From Hyalella azteca (Eukaryota; Arthropoda; Malacostraca; Amphipoda; Hyalellidae): a DNA stretch of 64,000 nt. Under the pieces are notes generated by a model. It did not search any database, was not told the DNA's origin, and saw only the letters and a list, made by a program, of their open reading frames with translations. The stretch covers positions 560,611 through 624,610 of the forward strand of contig NW_025946787.1 of the NCBI RefSeq assembly GCF_000764305.2. Direction: 5' to 3'. Below, one piece after another: positions 49,813 through 64,000 of the stretch (position 1 is its first letter; every line of letters starts with the position of its first letter). Position numbers and translations under genes: made by a program.

Positions 49813-52800
49813 TTTATTGTTGTTATTGAAGTTTAATCATTATTACAGTTTTCAGTTATATTCTTATTAATCCTTACGTGTATTTGTGTGCCGTACGACC
49901 TGACTAGCCGAGTTGATGTATCCCGGTGAACCCAACACTAACGCACAATAATTTTGGTGTTATTCAAGATTACATTTTAGACAAAAATTGAACAAGAAAT
50001 AGAGTAACGGCGTGATAAATATCGGAGTTGATTTTATAGTAATTGAATCCAATTTGTATTCATATGAATTCTCTTGTATATATAGATATAAATAAGCATA
50101 ATTTTTATTGTCCAGTTGTGCGCAAAAGGTCTGGCATATTATTTTTCTACTGTCTTTATTTTGAAGAGGTAATCGACTAACTACTGACTGAGCACGAAAT
50201 TGCTTCGAGGAAAACATTTATTTTTAAATTTCGTGCCTATGTTTAGAAATTACATTACTTCAGACCTGATCGTAAAAATGCTTAATGTGTTGTTTCTGAA
50301 GTTCAACCGCGATAGTGTTTTTCTACCCATTATGCATAGAGAAATTTAAGATTTTCTACTAAAAAATATGCTTGATGCGCAATGTGATTTAAATTTGATA
50401 TGAAATACCGATTATTTGGAAAGTCTTTCATAACAAATAATAAAAAATGGTACCTGCGTCATGTTTTTATCGAAAATACCGTTACGTTACGTTACATTTT
50501 AGATCGGAATGAGAAGTTTTGCGGAAAAATAATTTCGATATGTTCATTTTGGGAGCGCGGCTTTCGATTGGAGTTGGTAAAACTTGATGCCTGCGGACGA
50601 GCGCTAATTACACGAGTTTTTTAGGCAAGAGAATTCCAAAACTGGACTTTGACGAATTAATTACCATGAGCGGATAATTCGAAATACTGTCCTTCGATAA
50701 TAATCTTAAAATATCGAAAGATCATAAAATATTAGAGAAAATATTTTATATTATCCAAATAAAGCTTATTCATGTATTTCAAAGAAAGCATTTGAATAAA
50801 TGGTTCAGATCACGCTTTTCTAGTGTTGAAGTGCAAGTGATTTATATATTCATGTTTCATGCTCTTCCTTGTAACAAATTTTCTGGACTGGTCATGACTA
50901 AGAATTTTTCTGCAATTGAATATCAGAGGATTCAGTGTTGAATAAAAAAATTAGGCCAATCGTTTTTCAATTGATGATTTGCATTGAAAAAAACATTTGG
51001 ATGAGTAACTAATGAGCGTAAGTGAACAAATAAATTCGAGCACGTAAATTCAAGTAGAAATCCCATCGGCATTTCAGCATCTATTTTGCTAATGGATGAC
51101 AAAATGCAAATGTGGTATAGAAAAGACCATTTGCAGGATTATGTGACATGTTTATCCCCATTGATATTATATTTTTCGAGGAGGATTCAAATTTTTTTAT
51201 GCTGAAGCACCGTTATAGTAGTGAATGGATCCTGTTGTATCTAGAAATTTATTCAAGAAAAAAAAACTAACTGAATGAAGCCTCATATAAATCCAAGTCA
51301 TAAAGATTTAAAAGTTACATACGAACATTTTTATCTGCATGCTCTGATCTTCTAGACCCAGAAGTTGTTCTATGTTCTGCAGAACAATTAAAGGTCCGGC
51401 GGAAACTTTGATCTAGGGCCCCGGGTGACGAGTTTTCATAATGCCTTAGAATGTATAAGAACGCATTGTTCTTAAAAACTCGCACTTTTTTTTTTGTTCT
51501 TAAAAACTCACAACTTTAGATGAGAAAAAACTATTCACGACACTGGCAGGTATCACTGTATCAGTGAATGTTGTGGAAATGCAGCCGGGACATATGAAAC
51601 TTCTTTTAATGTGTCTAATTGTATTATGCAATTGCATCAACTTGACCTTGGATGAAGGTTCCGACTTCCCATGCCATTTTTTCGACCACGTTGTTCGAAT
51701 TACTTCGTCATTAACCTAGCGATTTTCGAAAACTTCTCCTTGGTACTCGAAATCTAGTTTTATGTTAGCTTTTTTCAAAGTGGGAGGTGAGGCACATTAT
51801 TTAATTTAGTTACAAACATTGCATGATGATTGAGTTTAGATTAACAAGAAACTTCCATCACTTATGAAGCCACCTGATAGTTCACGGCACAAATAATAAT
51901 GAAAAATATTCCACAATACCTCGAAATATTCAAACATTCATTTACGAGAGATATTTCTTCTGGGATTTGAAGAAACGGGCGAAACTTGAAAGGAGAAATT
52001 CACTCTAGCTTAGTACACAAATTAATTAAAGGCACGAATTCAGGCGATTGAAAGAAATTGATTAAGAAATATAAAAATTAAACTGTTTGTTATAATTTCG
52101 ATTTCATAATAATTCACCGGTGAAAAATACCAGGTATAATAACATTTCTGTATCAATACGTTTTAATTCCACTCAAACCGCAGAAAAGACGCGCGATATA
52201 CAACAAAAAATAAACGGGATCCTGAGAGAGGATGAACGTCTGCACGTCCAGCAAGTGGGCAGTGAGAGGAGACCAAATGAGGCACATCCTTCCTCAGCCA
52301 CGGCACTCGCTACACTGATGAGCAGGGGCAAAATTTTGATGCTGCAGCTCCTGCGTTGAAATAAAACAGAGTTTCAGCCAGTGGCGGTGCACCAATAGTT
52401 GACGAAGCTTGAGTGCTATGCACATTGCTGTATATATATGAACTAGTATTACGATTCAAATAAATAGCAAAGTAAAATGACTTTATACATAAGAAAACAA
52501 CGGCGAATTGTGTTTTTTTGGGTCTCTCAACGACCCAAGCATCCGAAAGACTTGATGAAAAATTTGCTAACATTTTTTAGCAATACCGCCATGCTCCGTC
52601 CACCGCAACTTGACGTGAGCGAAACCCTCGAGAACTCGCGTTTTCTGAAAAAGGTGACTTTCTTGCATCCGTTTCTAGCATTAAAAGAAAAACTGCCTGG
52701 AGCTCGAAGTTAATTGAAGTCTTTTATGGATTTCCTACCGAACACCAGGCGCCACGCGAGGGCTGCTCACGCGAGCCTCGCACTCTCTAATGAGTGCGAG

Positions 52801-53796
52801 CTTATAAAGCTTTGATGCCGAGGGAAATAAAACCTTTGGACTTGAGAGGTAGAGGGAAATCTGAGTACGTTGATGTTCTTATTTTAAAAATAAAAGCTTT
52901 ACTGAGGGACGACGCGTCATTTTAAGTTTCCTATTCAGTTCAAAAAGGGATATTTTCTAAAGATGATTAATTTTTGAGAAGTATTTACATGGTTTATCGG
53001 ATACATTTGCTATTTCAATGTGGATGAGAATAGAAGCAACTGCAATCATGATTTTCATGACATTAATTTTCCTATTCGTTTCCTCACGTATAATAAGTAG
53101 ACACTAATGGGAATATTTTGATCAGTAAAGATAGTATAACTGATGATAAATATGAATAAAATATTTTATTGTATGCGTAATGAGTAATGTGTCGCCAGTA
53201 TTAAATACTTGTCGTTTACTTGGGACGCATCAGAACATCATATGTCAGCGTATGTAAATTATAAATAATTTGCTCATTCCCAGCAAAACTGAGTTTGTAC
53301 TCAGCGTAAAATAGATACCGTTTCTAAAATATAGATATCGTTTCTGCTCAGCGTAAAGAGATGTAATTGGCTTTACTTCACTCTATGAAGGGAAGAAATT
53401 CGTATTGTTCCTACGGATTTCACAGTGCGAAAGAAATCTACGGAGTTTGCAGCCTGGATTTAACAAACTTCATGGAGTTATGATAAGTGACAGGAATAAT
53501 TGTTAAATCTGAACACGGCGATAAATTACAATTTAACGCTCAATAAAGTATGGAAATATCACGTACTTTTCATCATTATTCATAATTTTCCAGGTTTGCG
53601 ATCTGACCATTACAAGTTCATGTTGAGAGCTTCAATTTCATGTATATAGTTTGTTCTCATGTACTTTTTTAATGATTCATGTAGTTCAGAAACAATGTTT
53701 TATATGTTGTTTAACATAGCTCGAATAAGCTACTTTTGGTGATAGTAGAACTATCAAGATTTGGCATGCCAGATTCAAACGAAAATTAGTGTTTCT

Positions 53797-53920
53797 GATT
53801 AGGAATATAAATTATTAAATAGTGATTCTAATTAGGAATATTAATTATTAAACAATGATTTTAATTAGAAATATTAATTATTAAACAGTGATTCTAATTA
53901 GGAATATTAATTAAATATTA
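53797..53920. repeat. AT-rich tandem repeat of about 37 bp, three copies
   Basis: GTGATTCTAATTAGGAATAT and TAATTATTAAAC recur three times with small changes. Confidence 0.9.
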
Positions 53921-56900
53921 AAGCTACACGCGACAGCTAATTTGAAAAGCTAATCTGATCAATGACATCGAGCAGCACGGTGGCTTTATTCCGCCCGACT
54001 GCCACAAAATAAACATGTCGGAAATAAATAATATACATCTTGCCTATATTCGTTTCTATGTGGATATTTATTTCTTTCTAACAACAGTCAGTTTCAGCAA
54101 TTGAGCTGCATTTGTTTTATTTCTGATTCATCCTTCAAATTTGCGAACGAAACGAACTAAAAAATTGTCATTTATAGTCCCACTTTGTTTGTAGGATTGT
54201 AGACCGTAATCGATTCCATATTATTGTGAAAAGTTGTCATGAACTATGAGTCAATTTATGAGAATCATTACCGTTAGGAATCTCATCCAAAACCTCAGGA
54301 TCGCTCGTCAAAGAGCAAATTGCCACATTTGATGGGCATCCGTCTAGGCCATCTTGTATTAGTTGTCACTGCATAGGACTGTCGTTGTAGACTGATCGTC
54401 TAAGCCCACGGTATTACTGCGCCCGATGACAGATGGGAGCGGCTAGCAACCTTTGTTGTAGTGCAGGTTTATGCCACGCCACTGCCACTTTGACAGGTCG
54501 GACCTAATTTACGACTCTGGCCTAATTTATTGTTTGAGTTTATGGCGCTCAGAACCAAGCAAACCTGTCTTCAGGAGACCTTCGGTTAACAACTTCCAGC
54601 ATCTTCATATCCTCTACAAACTTCTTTGCGCCGGAGTGAATGCTCTGAAGTTGGTGCTGTAAAATTTGCGGCTTGAAGTCGGTCAACGTTTTGACAGAAT
54701 AGACAACGATATTTTTTTGTTCACGACGTAATTTAATAGCTTTTTGCCACTCAAACCGTTCTGTATATTGGGTGGAATATCAAAAGCACTTTCTTTCGTG
54801 TAATTCAATTTATGGCGAAGAGTAGATACGATTTTTCTTCATTGGCATTTGGCTACCTGACCCTTTGTATCAAAACGCAATAGTCCACATCTTAAATTTA
54901 ATTTCAAGTACGCTGAAAACGTCGCTCTAAAAGAACTTCTTTATTTGAAACAAAATAACTGAAACTGAGGATGAAAAATTATGATCCAATGACATTCCGT
55001 AAAAAATAATTCTACAGAAAGAAAAATTAAAATATCTTTTCATGTTCAATCGTTCAGGCAGATATTATCGATTATTCTTTCACATAAATTGGCGCACAAA
55101 AAAGGCTGTTTCATTCCAAAATTAACCTATTTACAAATTTAATGAGCAGAAACAAATGTTAAAGATTATATATTTAATCACTTTTATAATTTTAAGGGAA
55201 CGTGGAATCGTGAATCGTCTTTATTGGAATCCGCAGAGCACTCCAGGAATGCAAGGACCACAAATTGGAATTTGCTCCTGTAGTCGAGGTCTTTAATTTA
55301 AATGAGGGGCAACCATTAAAATTTCTTTTCTTTTTTTCGCCTTAAATGAACGATTAATTTAAAGGGGGGTTATAATTAATTTTAGGGTGAATTTTATTCT
55401 GACAACTTTTTTGATAAATTCACATATTGCCATTATTAGTACATTTCATGAAAATTGGTTTTATAGTTTGATTTAGAGAATGCAGAGATTATTCATATTG
55501 ATTTAAGAAGGTTTTTTAATGATTAGTAATAAATAATGGATTTAATTTTTGTTATATGATTTAGAAAAGACATAAATGAATCGTCCTGGCATTACCATAA
55601 GATATTGATATATCCAAACGTTTTACGTCAATTATTGAAATTAAGTCTCGACGTGGATTAATTTTACTAGTAAATTGTTATAGCCCTTAACATCAATATA
55701 CTTTTTTTGGTGCTGAAATTGCAGCACCAATTATTTATTAACTTTCGAATTGAAGAACTTCGTGCGATTTAAACTGCGGAGAATTTCGATCGGTGCCTTC
55801 AATAATCGGACAACTTGGTTGGATGATGTTCGAAATGATCTCTTCAATTCACTGAATAATCTAGCGCCTAAAATAAGAATAGGTCTACGTATGGATTCTT
55901 CCTAGTCTTTAAAAAAATTACTTGTTTGTGATATGAGTACAAATTTTCCTACTCTCGTGATAAAAGGTAGCTAAAATATACAGAAATATTATCATAATTT
56001 TTGTAGTGAAGATGTAACCTGTGGCTGGCGCCCGAGAAAGGGAGTCTCTCATTAAACTTTACAGGAATTTGTCGATGCTGTTCTAGAAGAACAATTTTCT
56101 ATCGCTTAAGTCTCATGATAAAGCAATATTGCCAAACTTAGTTCTTGCGAAGCCGCTTATGAAGCAAAAATTTGAGTCCTTAACGCCTTGGGACACCTTA
56201 CAAATTTGCAACACTTGTTTTTGTCGAAGAATACACTTATCGTTTTATAGACATTGACTTATTCTGATTCATAAAAACTTATGAAGTAATTCGTGAGATT
56301 TTATCAATATGAATAATTTTATAATAACTATGTGTATGAAGTCTGGTCGTCGTTGCAGACTGATCATAATGGACAAGACTTTCTAGCTTAAATCAAATAT
56401 ATATACAACAGAAATGTATATACAACAGCACTCTAATGAATCTGATGCCTTTATCCGTTAATGCACTGGCCTTTCTCATCCATCAAGTAATACAGAAGAG
56501 ATTAAAAGCTTCTGCTTCATAATAGCTAACTTGACCCTCAATAAAAATGCGGGTCGTTTTCCTTTTGAATGCACTACACTGCGCAATTTATGCCAAATCG
56601 ATTCGCAGTGCAGAAGGTCTGTGCTCCGTTACCTCATTCGCTCGGGTCTGTAAAGCAGGCAATCTCTTGCTTGCCCTACCGGGACCTCACGACGCCTAAA
56701 CCGTCGGCGAAATGGCGTTGATCTCGGCCAAAATAGGTGATGCTGAGCGCCGAGCAATTCTGGGCCGCATAGAAGCAATTCAAATGAACCAAGAGCGATA
56801 GTTGAGGTTCCATCACAGAGTCTTGTTATAAGCCCGTGTAGGACTACAAAGAGGCCATCTCAGGCCTCTATCGGACGGGTTATTGGCCTCGGTCATCTGT

Positions 56901-59599
56901 GTCCCGTCGCTTGAATAATCAATGGAGCCATCTTTGCAGCTGCTTCACCACAGCTTCGTCTTAATATTTGTTAAATAGGTGGAATATTTACTAAATTTGT
57001 AATTCTGAGTAATTTAACACATACTTCTGATTACTGCGCTTGTAGAATGCAATAAAACCATGGTGGATTACAACTTGAATGGCGAAGAATGTGCAGTTCA
57101 CTAAAGCATACCTTGAAGAATTTTTGTAGTTTCAGAAGCTTTATACATTTAAGGATCATGGTATCGCATTACTGTCTTTTTCAATTCAGATTACAAATTT
57201 TATTAAATTATGTTCAATGACAGGCTCTAATTTACTCACCACCCCAACCAGAAGAAGATGTAATATTTAACACGAATTCCAGGAAATTGGCAAAGTTTTT
57301 CGTGGATTGTAGGATGACGAACTTGTGGCAGTACGGCGAGAAGTATTGCTCTTCGGCCTCCACCACAAGTAACTTTTTCTTGGGGTGCCTCCAGGCGCCG
57401 ATACCAGCCTGAAGTATGTGCAATCCCGCTTTTCGAACGTTCGCAATTTCCTGCGGTGCGGCTTATCATGGACTATGAAACCCGTTGCTCATTTCCTTGC
57501 TTGCCCGGCTAGGATTTTGCGCGAGGCGCTATTGCGCACGGCGTTTTGTGTGGCCGTTTGTACATGATTGAGTAATTTTGAATTTGGTTCAGTATCAGAG
57601 GGAATATTTGCAACAAAATTTTGGATCTAAGTTTCCAAGTCAGGAGTCAAGGTACCCAACTGGTACTTAAGTTAGGGTGAGTCACATATAGCCCTGAGAA
57701 GTTAAGAAATGAATTACGCCTTAGGTTACTACGGGTGCAAGATAAAAATTTTATTCAAGCTAGTGCAAGTTTGGACCTCGATTGTCAGGCTGCTGGAATT
57801 GCATGAAACAGAGATTCATACGAGCTGACGACTGTAGTGTTTTTTCAGAGGGTAAAGTCATTATGTGTCAGCTGAGGACTTACCGGAAGCCATTTATCAG
57901 ACGTACGGTGGCATCTGCGGGTTATGAAGCGAAGGGGCTCTAAAAACCGACATTCTCGCCTCTGAGTGATGTAGTATCCAGACGCAAAGTCGCTCGATGC
58001 GAGGGTGCTTGACAGATTTTCAAATACGAGAGACATTTTTTGGCATCTATTGCGACAAGTAAAAAGTAGCTCGTGAATTATCTTGCTAATGTATTACTCA
58101 AAAGAAATACACAGTTTTTGTTAGTCCTAAGTTAAATTGCACGATGACCTCGATGAATTAAACTAGACTAATACTTTCTCGTGTTTTATTCATATTTTAA
58201 AGTTATCATATTGCGATAAAAAGTATGTATGTAACACTTAACTCGTTGTTATCAAGTTTAACTGTTGGAAAATATGCAAAAACTGTAACTAAATGAACTG
58301 TTGCTTTCTACGGAAGAGATGCTTCAATAAATCTGTAACGAAGCTTTTAAGTTCCTTCTGCACCTTTAAATTTTATTGCACTTTGATAAATTGAATTATG
58401 TTTCTCTATGTGCCAGTCAAATGCAAGAAACTGATTATTTTAAATTATGATAGTCTTCAAGTACAAATAAATCAACTTTGATTTAGTATTTTTGATTAAT
58501 ACCACCTGGCTTCGAGGTTGTAGTCGTGGAGGTAAGTGGCTGGAGTATCAAAATAATGTTGCATGTAACGTAAACCATTTACTTATAGAGTCCTAAAACT
58601 GTTGAATAGAGTTATTTTTTTATGTCACATTGCCATTATTGAAACAGTGAGATAGATTTCCACCACGAACAGAGAGTGATGAATTCCTGGTTCTCAAATG
58701 CACTTCTATTGTATATTTCGCACGCCTGATGCATGCGTGTCACTGACATTTTACTTTAGTTTGGTTTTAAAAGCATCTAGACTTTCAGTTGCGGTGTTGG
58801 CTCTAGACTGTAAAGAAAGAAATGCTTGGTACGTGTGTTTTAATTTAAAGATCCGTGTAACGTTCATATATGACTTTTATCGTGTTATACATGTATGTTC
58901 GAAATAAATTATTTTACTTCTTGATCATACCTTATGTGCAATACTAATTTTATGTAACCACTTTTACCTTTTTATATTGTTTGTTTACAGAAACCGATTT
59001 TATATAGAAAAGGAAAACGAAAAATCGTGTATTCAATCCTTCGACAAACGAATATACGTAACAGAGAGGCCATACATCACTATTACATTAATGCGGGGTT
59101 GAACGCCCTCGCACTTCTACTTCTATTCATCCATCAAATACAACGTGTGCTGTTCTAGAATTCCACGACATAATGTATTATATTTTAATATCTTGTTAAT
59201 CTTGCTACCATGGTATAAAAATTGAGGGAAAGGAACTTTTCTTAGTTCTCGCATTGCACATTATTTGCACCTGCTAATAATGAACTTAGCTGATATAATA
59301 TCTCTTTCTTTACATTCCTTACAAACTAGTCATATTGGCTGATTATGTTGCTTTTCTAAGTGTTTAATTTCGCGATCCATTCCAAGTGTCGCCAACAGCA
59401 CGCCCCATTCATCATGTCCATGCACTGAATAAAATTGAATGTAGGACTGAACACTACATCAAGCCAGAAACATTCAAATTTCTGCAATTTTTAGGTTCTC
59501 ACTCTCTCCATATCACTGTCATTGTGCATAACATAGCTTTTATTGTTCTCTATACACCCTATGAAATGAGGGATTTCTTCTTGTCTTTGCAACAATGAA

Positions 59600-60024
59600 T
59601 CACCTAATATTTGCTGTACTTCACAAGCCCCATGCAATGCTGATACTCATTCATATCATTGTTATACCACGTTTCATCCAGCATTTATTACACTCCACAA
59701 GCCCCATGCCATGCTGATACTCCCTCATATCACTGATACCACGTATCACCTAACATTTATTGCACTCCACAAGCCCCATGCAATGCTGATACTACTTCTT
59801 ATCACCGATGCCTTGAATCACCTAACATTTATTGTACTCTACAAGCCCCATGCAATGCTGATACTCCATCATATCATTGTTATACCACGTATCACCCAGC
59901 ATTTAATGCACTCCACAAGCCCCATGCAATGCTGATACTCCCTCATATCATTGTTACCACGTATCACCTAACATTTATTGCACTCCACATGCCCCATGCA
60001 ATGCTGATACTCCCTCATATCACT
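59600..60024. repeat. 72-bp tandem array, six copies
   Basis: Units read CACCTAACATTTATTGCACT, CCACAAGCCCCATGCAATGC, TGATACTCCCTCATATCA and so on. Period 71-75 bases, about 85-95% alike. Plus-strand ORFs through it are repeat artefacts. Confidence 0.95.
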
Positions 60025-60965
60025 AGTGCTCGAGATGAGAAGACTTACAGAGAGCAGCAGAAGCAGCACCAAGACGGCGACCGCTCTCAGAGAAATGGGC
60101 TCATCAGCGCCCAGCCACGGCCAGAGATAACGGTGCCGCAGGCTACAAATGGGCGGAGGTGTGAACAGTTCTCTTCAGTAGCATTGCCTTCGTTATCATC
60201 TTGCCTTGAACTTTGTAACAGGCGCAATTTCGAGTGAATGATCTGATAAGTCATCGCTACAGTTTACTGCCTTATCTTAATGCTCTCAGCAATTTGTATA
60301 CAGCTGGAAGAAACAGCCGGCAGTTGCACAAATGATGGTTGTTGGCTGTCTAGGGAATGGCACACAGGTCAGTAAAGACAGAAATGTGAAGTTTTTTTGG
60401 GGGTTGAAAACATTTGAAATATAAACCAGGAAGATTATTATTTTTAATGCCAAAAATTATTTTACACACCCACGAATTCAGCTCTTAACACTGTTTCATT
60501 TTTCTCCTCATGCGATAACTTATGCATCGTTGTGAAGTATTCCAGAACACGTTCACCGCTTAGTGACTATTTAATAACTAATTAACGCAAAGAAAAAGTT
60601 CTTCAAATCAACTTCGACGTAAATCTCTTGACTAAAGCTTTTTAGACATTATTAAGTTATTTTCTCGGTAAATTTATCACACATTTATAATGGAGGATTC
60701 AATAAATATGCATTGTAATGAATCTTATTAATGATCAAGGGCAATAGCCATGTTTTACTAGAGTAGCATAAAATTAGGATTTGTTAGAGGAAGATATCGT
60801 AGAAGATTTTTTCCCTTTAACAGCGTATCGTTAAACAAAAATTTTTATGTCGCTTACGTTAAAAGAAATCCGAAGTCATAACGTTCCCTGCCGGTCACAA
60901 GAAAATCGAACTATTCGGCGAGAATGCGAGCCGAGTGATTCTCGAGCAGGTTGCCAGTGCAATAA

Positions 60966-60992
60966 CAAATTAGTGCGATCAGCACTAATTTG
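60966..60992. repeat. Perfect 11-bp hairpin
   Basis: CAAATTAGTGC and GCACTAATTTG separated by GATCA. Confidence 0.9.
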
Positions 60993-62569
60993 CGTAGCGA
61001 TCAGCAAGTTCTATTTTTTAACTTTAATTTTCGTCTATTTATTAAATGGAATTTCAAATTTGCTTGTAAATGTTGAGAGTAATTTTTTTATTATATACTA
61101 GGTGACATATAATTTTTCGTCAATTTTCGATTGTTGCAACCTAATTTTATACTAAAAGCGATCGTAAAATATCTCACAACACAATATTTGCAAGCAGTGG
61201 TTTCTTCGCTCATTGTCCCTGAAGCTTGTTGCGCGCATTAATGTTGTCTGCAAGGGCGGAGACTACACATGAACACATGCATAAAGTAAGACCAACATCA
61301 GTTATCCTGATAATGATTCCAGAAACATTTTCTTCTATTCGGATCGAAACGGGGATGGGATAACACACACGTGGCCTAATATTATAATATGGAAAATAAC
61401 TTTGAGAGAAGTTAGAAGTTGAGGGCAGTTGGAGGACGTTGAGCCATTAAAGACCGGATATGGCCTCGAGAACAAAATTCGAGGGACATCGTGCCGCTGG
61501 AGCGAGAGTTTGAGGGCACGCTGAGGCTTGGTACCCTGAATTTGGAACGAAATGTGGCTGTCCAGGATTGTAAAAATTTAAGACTGAGTGCGGTTGGGAA
61601 TTATTTGCAAGTTTTATGTACATAACTTATATTAGGAGAATTTAATGCTCTTTTTACAGGAGGAGTTATAGTCTGAAAGCTCGTAGCCAGAACTATGTCG
61701 AGAAATCCGTGCTCAATTATTGCATCAGAAAGTTTCTACTCTTGAGCTTGTAGTAATGTGAAGTTACATGTGTACGGATTTTCAACGTTAGACTGTTGTG
61801 CGTTGACTGCAACTCTGTGTGTTGCAATAACACACAACACACAAAACTTGTGCGTGTTGTGTGTTGATTGTAACCAACCAAGTCTCTCCGAGGTTGCGCG
61901 GCTAGCTGTGAATCGGAGCCTTGAGCACCTGCATGAAGAATAAATGATGATGCCACAAAGACTCTGGATCGTTAGGAGAGTCCCAGTCGTAGACTGTGAA
62001 GAGAGTTCCATATATGTAAAAGAAACTAATTATTTATATTTATTTTAATATTTATAAATCCATTGATGGTTTTGGAGTGAGTCCACCCGATGGTCCTACC
62101 TTTGCAAACATCTTCATATGATTTCACGAGGAATCATGGCTGGCGAATCATCCCTTTGATTTTAAGCGCATTCTGCTACCAATAATTTTAGGTAGAGAAA
62201 TTAGTTAAATTTCATACTTTGGCCTCTTTGAATATAAATACTGACAAATATCACTGTCAGAATACCTTATGCACTTGTTACTGGACTGAAAATGTAGACG
62301 GTTTCGGACGAATTTTAATCTGAAAATATGATAAAAGACTCAGAAAAACGTCAATAAATAGTAAAAAAATGAACAAAGTAAGAATTATCAACTTGATTGA
62401 AAACTTTCAAGAAAAACTTTAATCGAAACATAAATTCAGATAAAAAATTGAAATATATTTGTTTGATGAAGTGAGAAAATTTCAAATGCCATACAGCGAT
62501 AAATAACCAAACATTTAAATAAAAAAGATATCCAGGTTCATAAATTCTGTAACTGTTCTCTTGTGCTGA

Positions 62570-62850
62570 TGCTTATGCTGGCCCTGCCTGGCCCTCGCGG
62601 CGACAAGTGGCGCCGCCCTATCACCAGACTGGAGTTGTTATTACAGCTCCAGTGACCAAACGGTCCCGGGATTGTAGCGCCAGCGTCGCATTTGCATTGA
62701 AATGCCATTGTTGAGCCGGAGTCGGATGCCTCAACAGGCCGTGGGCTTCTCTCGAAAGCTGCGTTTGCGAGCCGAAATCGACGATAAGGAAGAACAAAGC
62801 TAGACGTCAGGGGCCGATATTCCGAATGAGTCTTGTTGCAGTCGTCAATG
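62570..62850. other. GC-rich island upstream of the gene, unassigned
   Basis: The most GC-rich patch outside the exons. The gene strand is open for 107 codons (62538..62861) with several Cys and Pro/Gly residues (SGSTMAFQCKCDAG) but no Ig pattern. It could be an untranslated first exon/promoter island or a transposon piece. No clear donor consensus was found at its 3' side. Confidence 0.3.
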
Positions 62851-64000
62851 GGTAACACCAAAGAATTCCATAAACATTTATTCAGTCAAATAAGGTTAAA
62901 TGCAAATAAGGTATACTACTTTACAAAAATTTTCGGCTAGCTTCTAAGATATTGTAGGGTTCTGTTCATTAATTTTTATTATGTTTAAACAATGTTTATT
63001 TGAAAATGATGATATTTATTTACATTAAATATCATCATCAACTCAACTTTATTTTTATCAATTATATATGTTCATAACTTTTATAAATTCTGTTAAAAAA
63101 ATTCCCACTCAATAACTTCAATGGTGCAAGTATCGAGAAATTTCAACTGGTAATTTGCCGATTGAGTAATCAAATAAACGCATATAAATGAAGAAAATAA
63201 CATTACTTCAAATATTAGTTATTATTTACGGGGATAATATACATCTCCTCATTCCAGTTTCATTTTTGCTTCCAAGATTCGTTTGTTGATTAATTTTACG
63301 TTTACAGTCATTGTGTACTCTATTTAAAATAGTTAATTTAAAAATTAATTAGGTTTTCTTTAGTTTATAATTATATCTATAGCTTCATTTTTGTTGTTTA
63401 TATACTCCAGTAATTTCAACTAAAGTTTATGTATTATAATTTTTCAGTTATTGAAATCGAGAGAGGAAAGATCAGGCAGTAATGTCTCATGTTTACGATT
63501 ATTTATTGCGAATATACAACACCAATACGTGTTTATAAAGTAATAAGATGATAACCGTATGTTACCATTCGAACGTAAATTAAAAGCATACGAATAACCT
63601 GCTAGATTAACGAGAGCGTTGCAAACATATTCCTCACAGCTACATGTAAACGCTGGTAACATATTCACTATTTTTGAATTCACATCTTGCGAGAAGTCAT
63701 TTCTTGTTCGGTTTAACGATAACAATGCGGTTAATGAATACTTACTTCGTCATTCTTATGAAGCTTAACGTTGATTCGTTCAACCGGTGATGGCATTCAG
63801 CAGACATATTGCGTCTGCACTAAACAGGGAATTTATTTTATGTTACAAAGTCAATATGTTTCAAGCTGGCCTGCCAATTAGTGTTTGGGTTGTAATTGTG
63901 TAAATTCTCTCTCTTTCTACTAGCGTGCAGGCAACTCTTTTGTTAAGGTACCTCAGTTCTAAATTTTTTAGGGATAATTTCGATGAATACTTCGCGATGA

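Larger units (their letters stand above)
46591..64000. other. Region upstream of the Dscam start codon
   Basis: 17.4 kb without a recognisable gene. It should hold the 5' untranslated sequence and promoter, or an upstream intron if the first exon is non-coding. Contents: family 2 element copy 2 (47922..48077), an AT-rich repeat (53797..53920), a 72-bp array (59600..60024) and a hairpin (60966..60992). GC-richer patches with unassigned short ORFs lie at about 48720..49190, 52180..52830, 54300..54670, 56560..56960, 57240..57570 and 62570..62850. No TATA or initiator assignment is possible by eye. Confidence 0.6.

Overview
This is an AT-rich arthropod (probably crustacean) genomic window that carries the 5' part of one large gene on the minus strand. 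The gene is a Down syndrome cell adhesion molecule (Dscam) family gene, read from high to low coordinates. I reconstructed it exon by exon from splice sites and reading phase. A signal-peptide exon at 46551..46590 is followed by paired half-domain exons for Ig1 to Ig6, two alternative whole-domain Ig7 exons, the two halves of Ig8, and the first half of Ig9, which ends at 1187. Phases agree at every junction. One isoform gives 1,032 codons plus two bases. The second half of Ig9, the fibronectin domains, the transmembrane segment and the cytoplasmic tail lie beyond coordinate 1. The exons are GC-rich islands in AT-rich introns of up to about 6 kb.

Only two Ig7 exons are present, in tandem 146 bp apart, and I saw no arrays of Ig2 or Ig3 half-exons. 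This matches the layout known for insect Dscam2 (two Ig7 isoforms) rather than the hypervariable Dscam1. The paralog assignment is an inference.

The most unusual structure is a recurring pattern. At four exons (Ig3 first half, Ig3 second half, Ig5 first half, Ig6 second half) the 3' end of the exon, together with its 5' splice site, has been tandemly copied into the downstream intron. The units are 66, 83-91, 77 and about 100 bp. A fifth exon (Ig4 first half) has a 40-bp duplication of its 3' splice site. Several other exons have tandem repeats at their acceptor side. Most copied donors still look usable, but reading through the authentic donor meets a stop codon in every case I checked.

The introns also hold transposon remains: a roughly 2.4-kb Polinton-like element with long terminal inverted repeats and a broken protein-primed DNA polymerase fragment; a mariner-type transposase relic with an internal 29-bp minisatellite; a Penelope-like GIY-YIG fragment; and two families of small inverted-repeat elements with two copies each. 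There is also a long 29-bp minisatellite (37440..38300) and a 72-bp array (59600..60024).

The 17 kb upstream of the start codon (46591..64000) contains no gene I could recognise, only repeats and a few GC-richer patches, one of which could be an untranslated exon. I found no tRNA, rRNA or CRISPR array.
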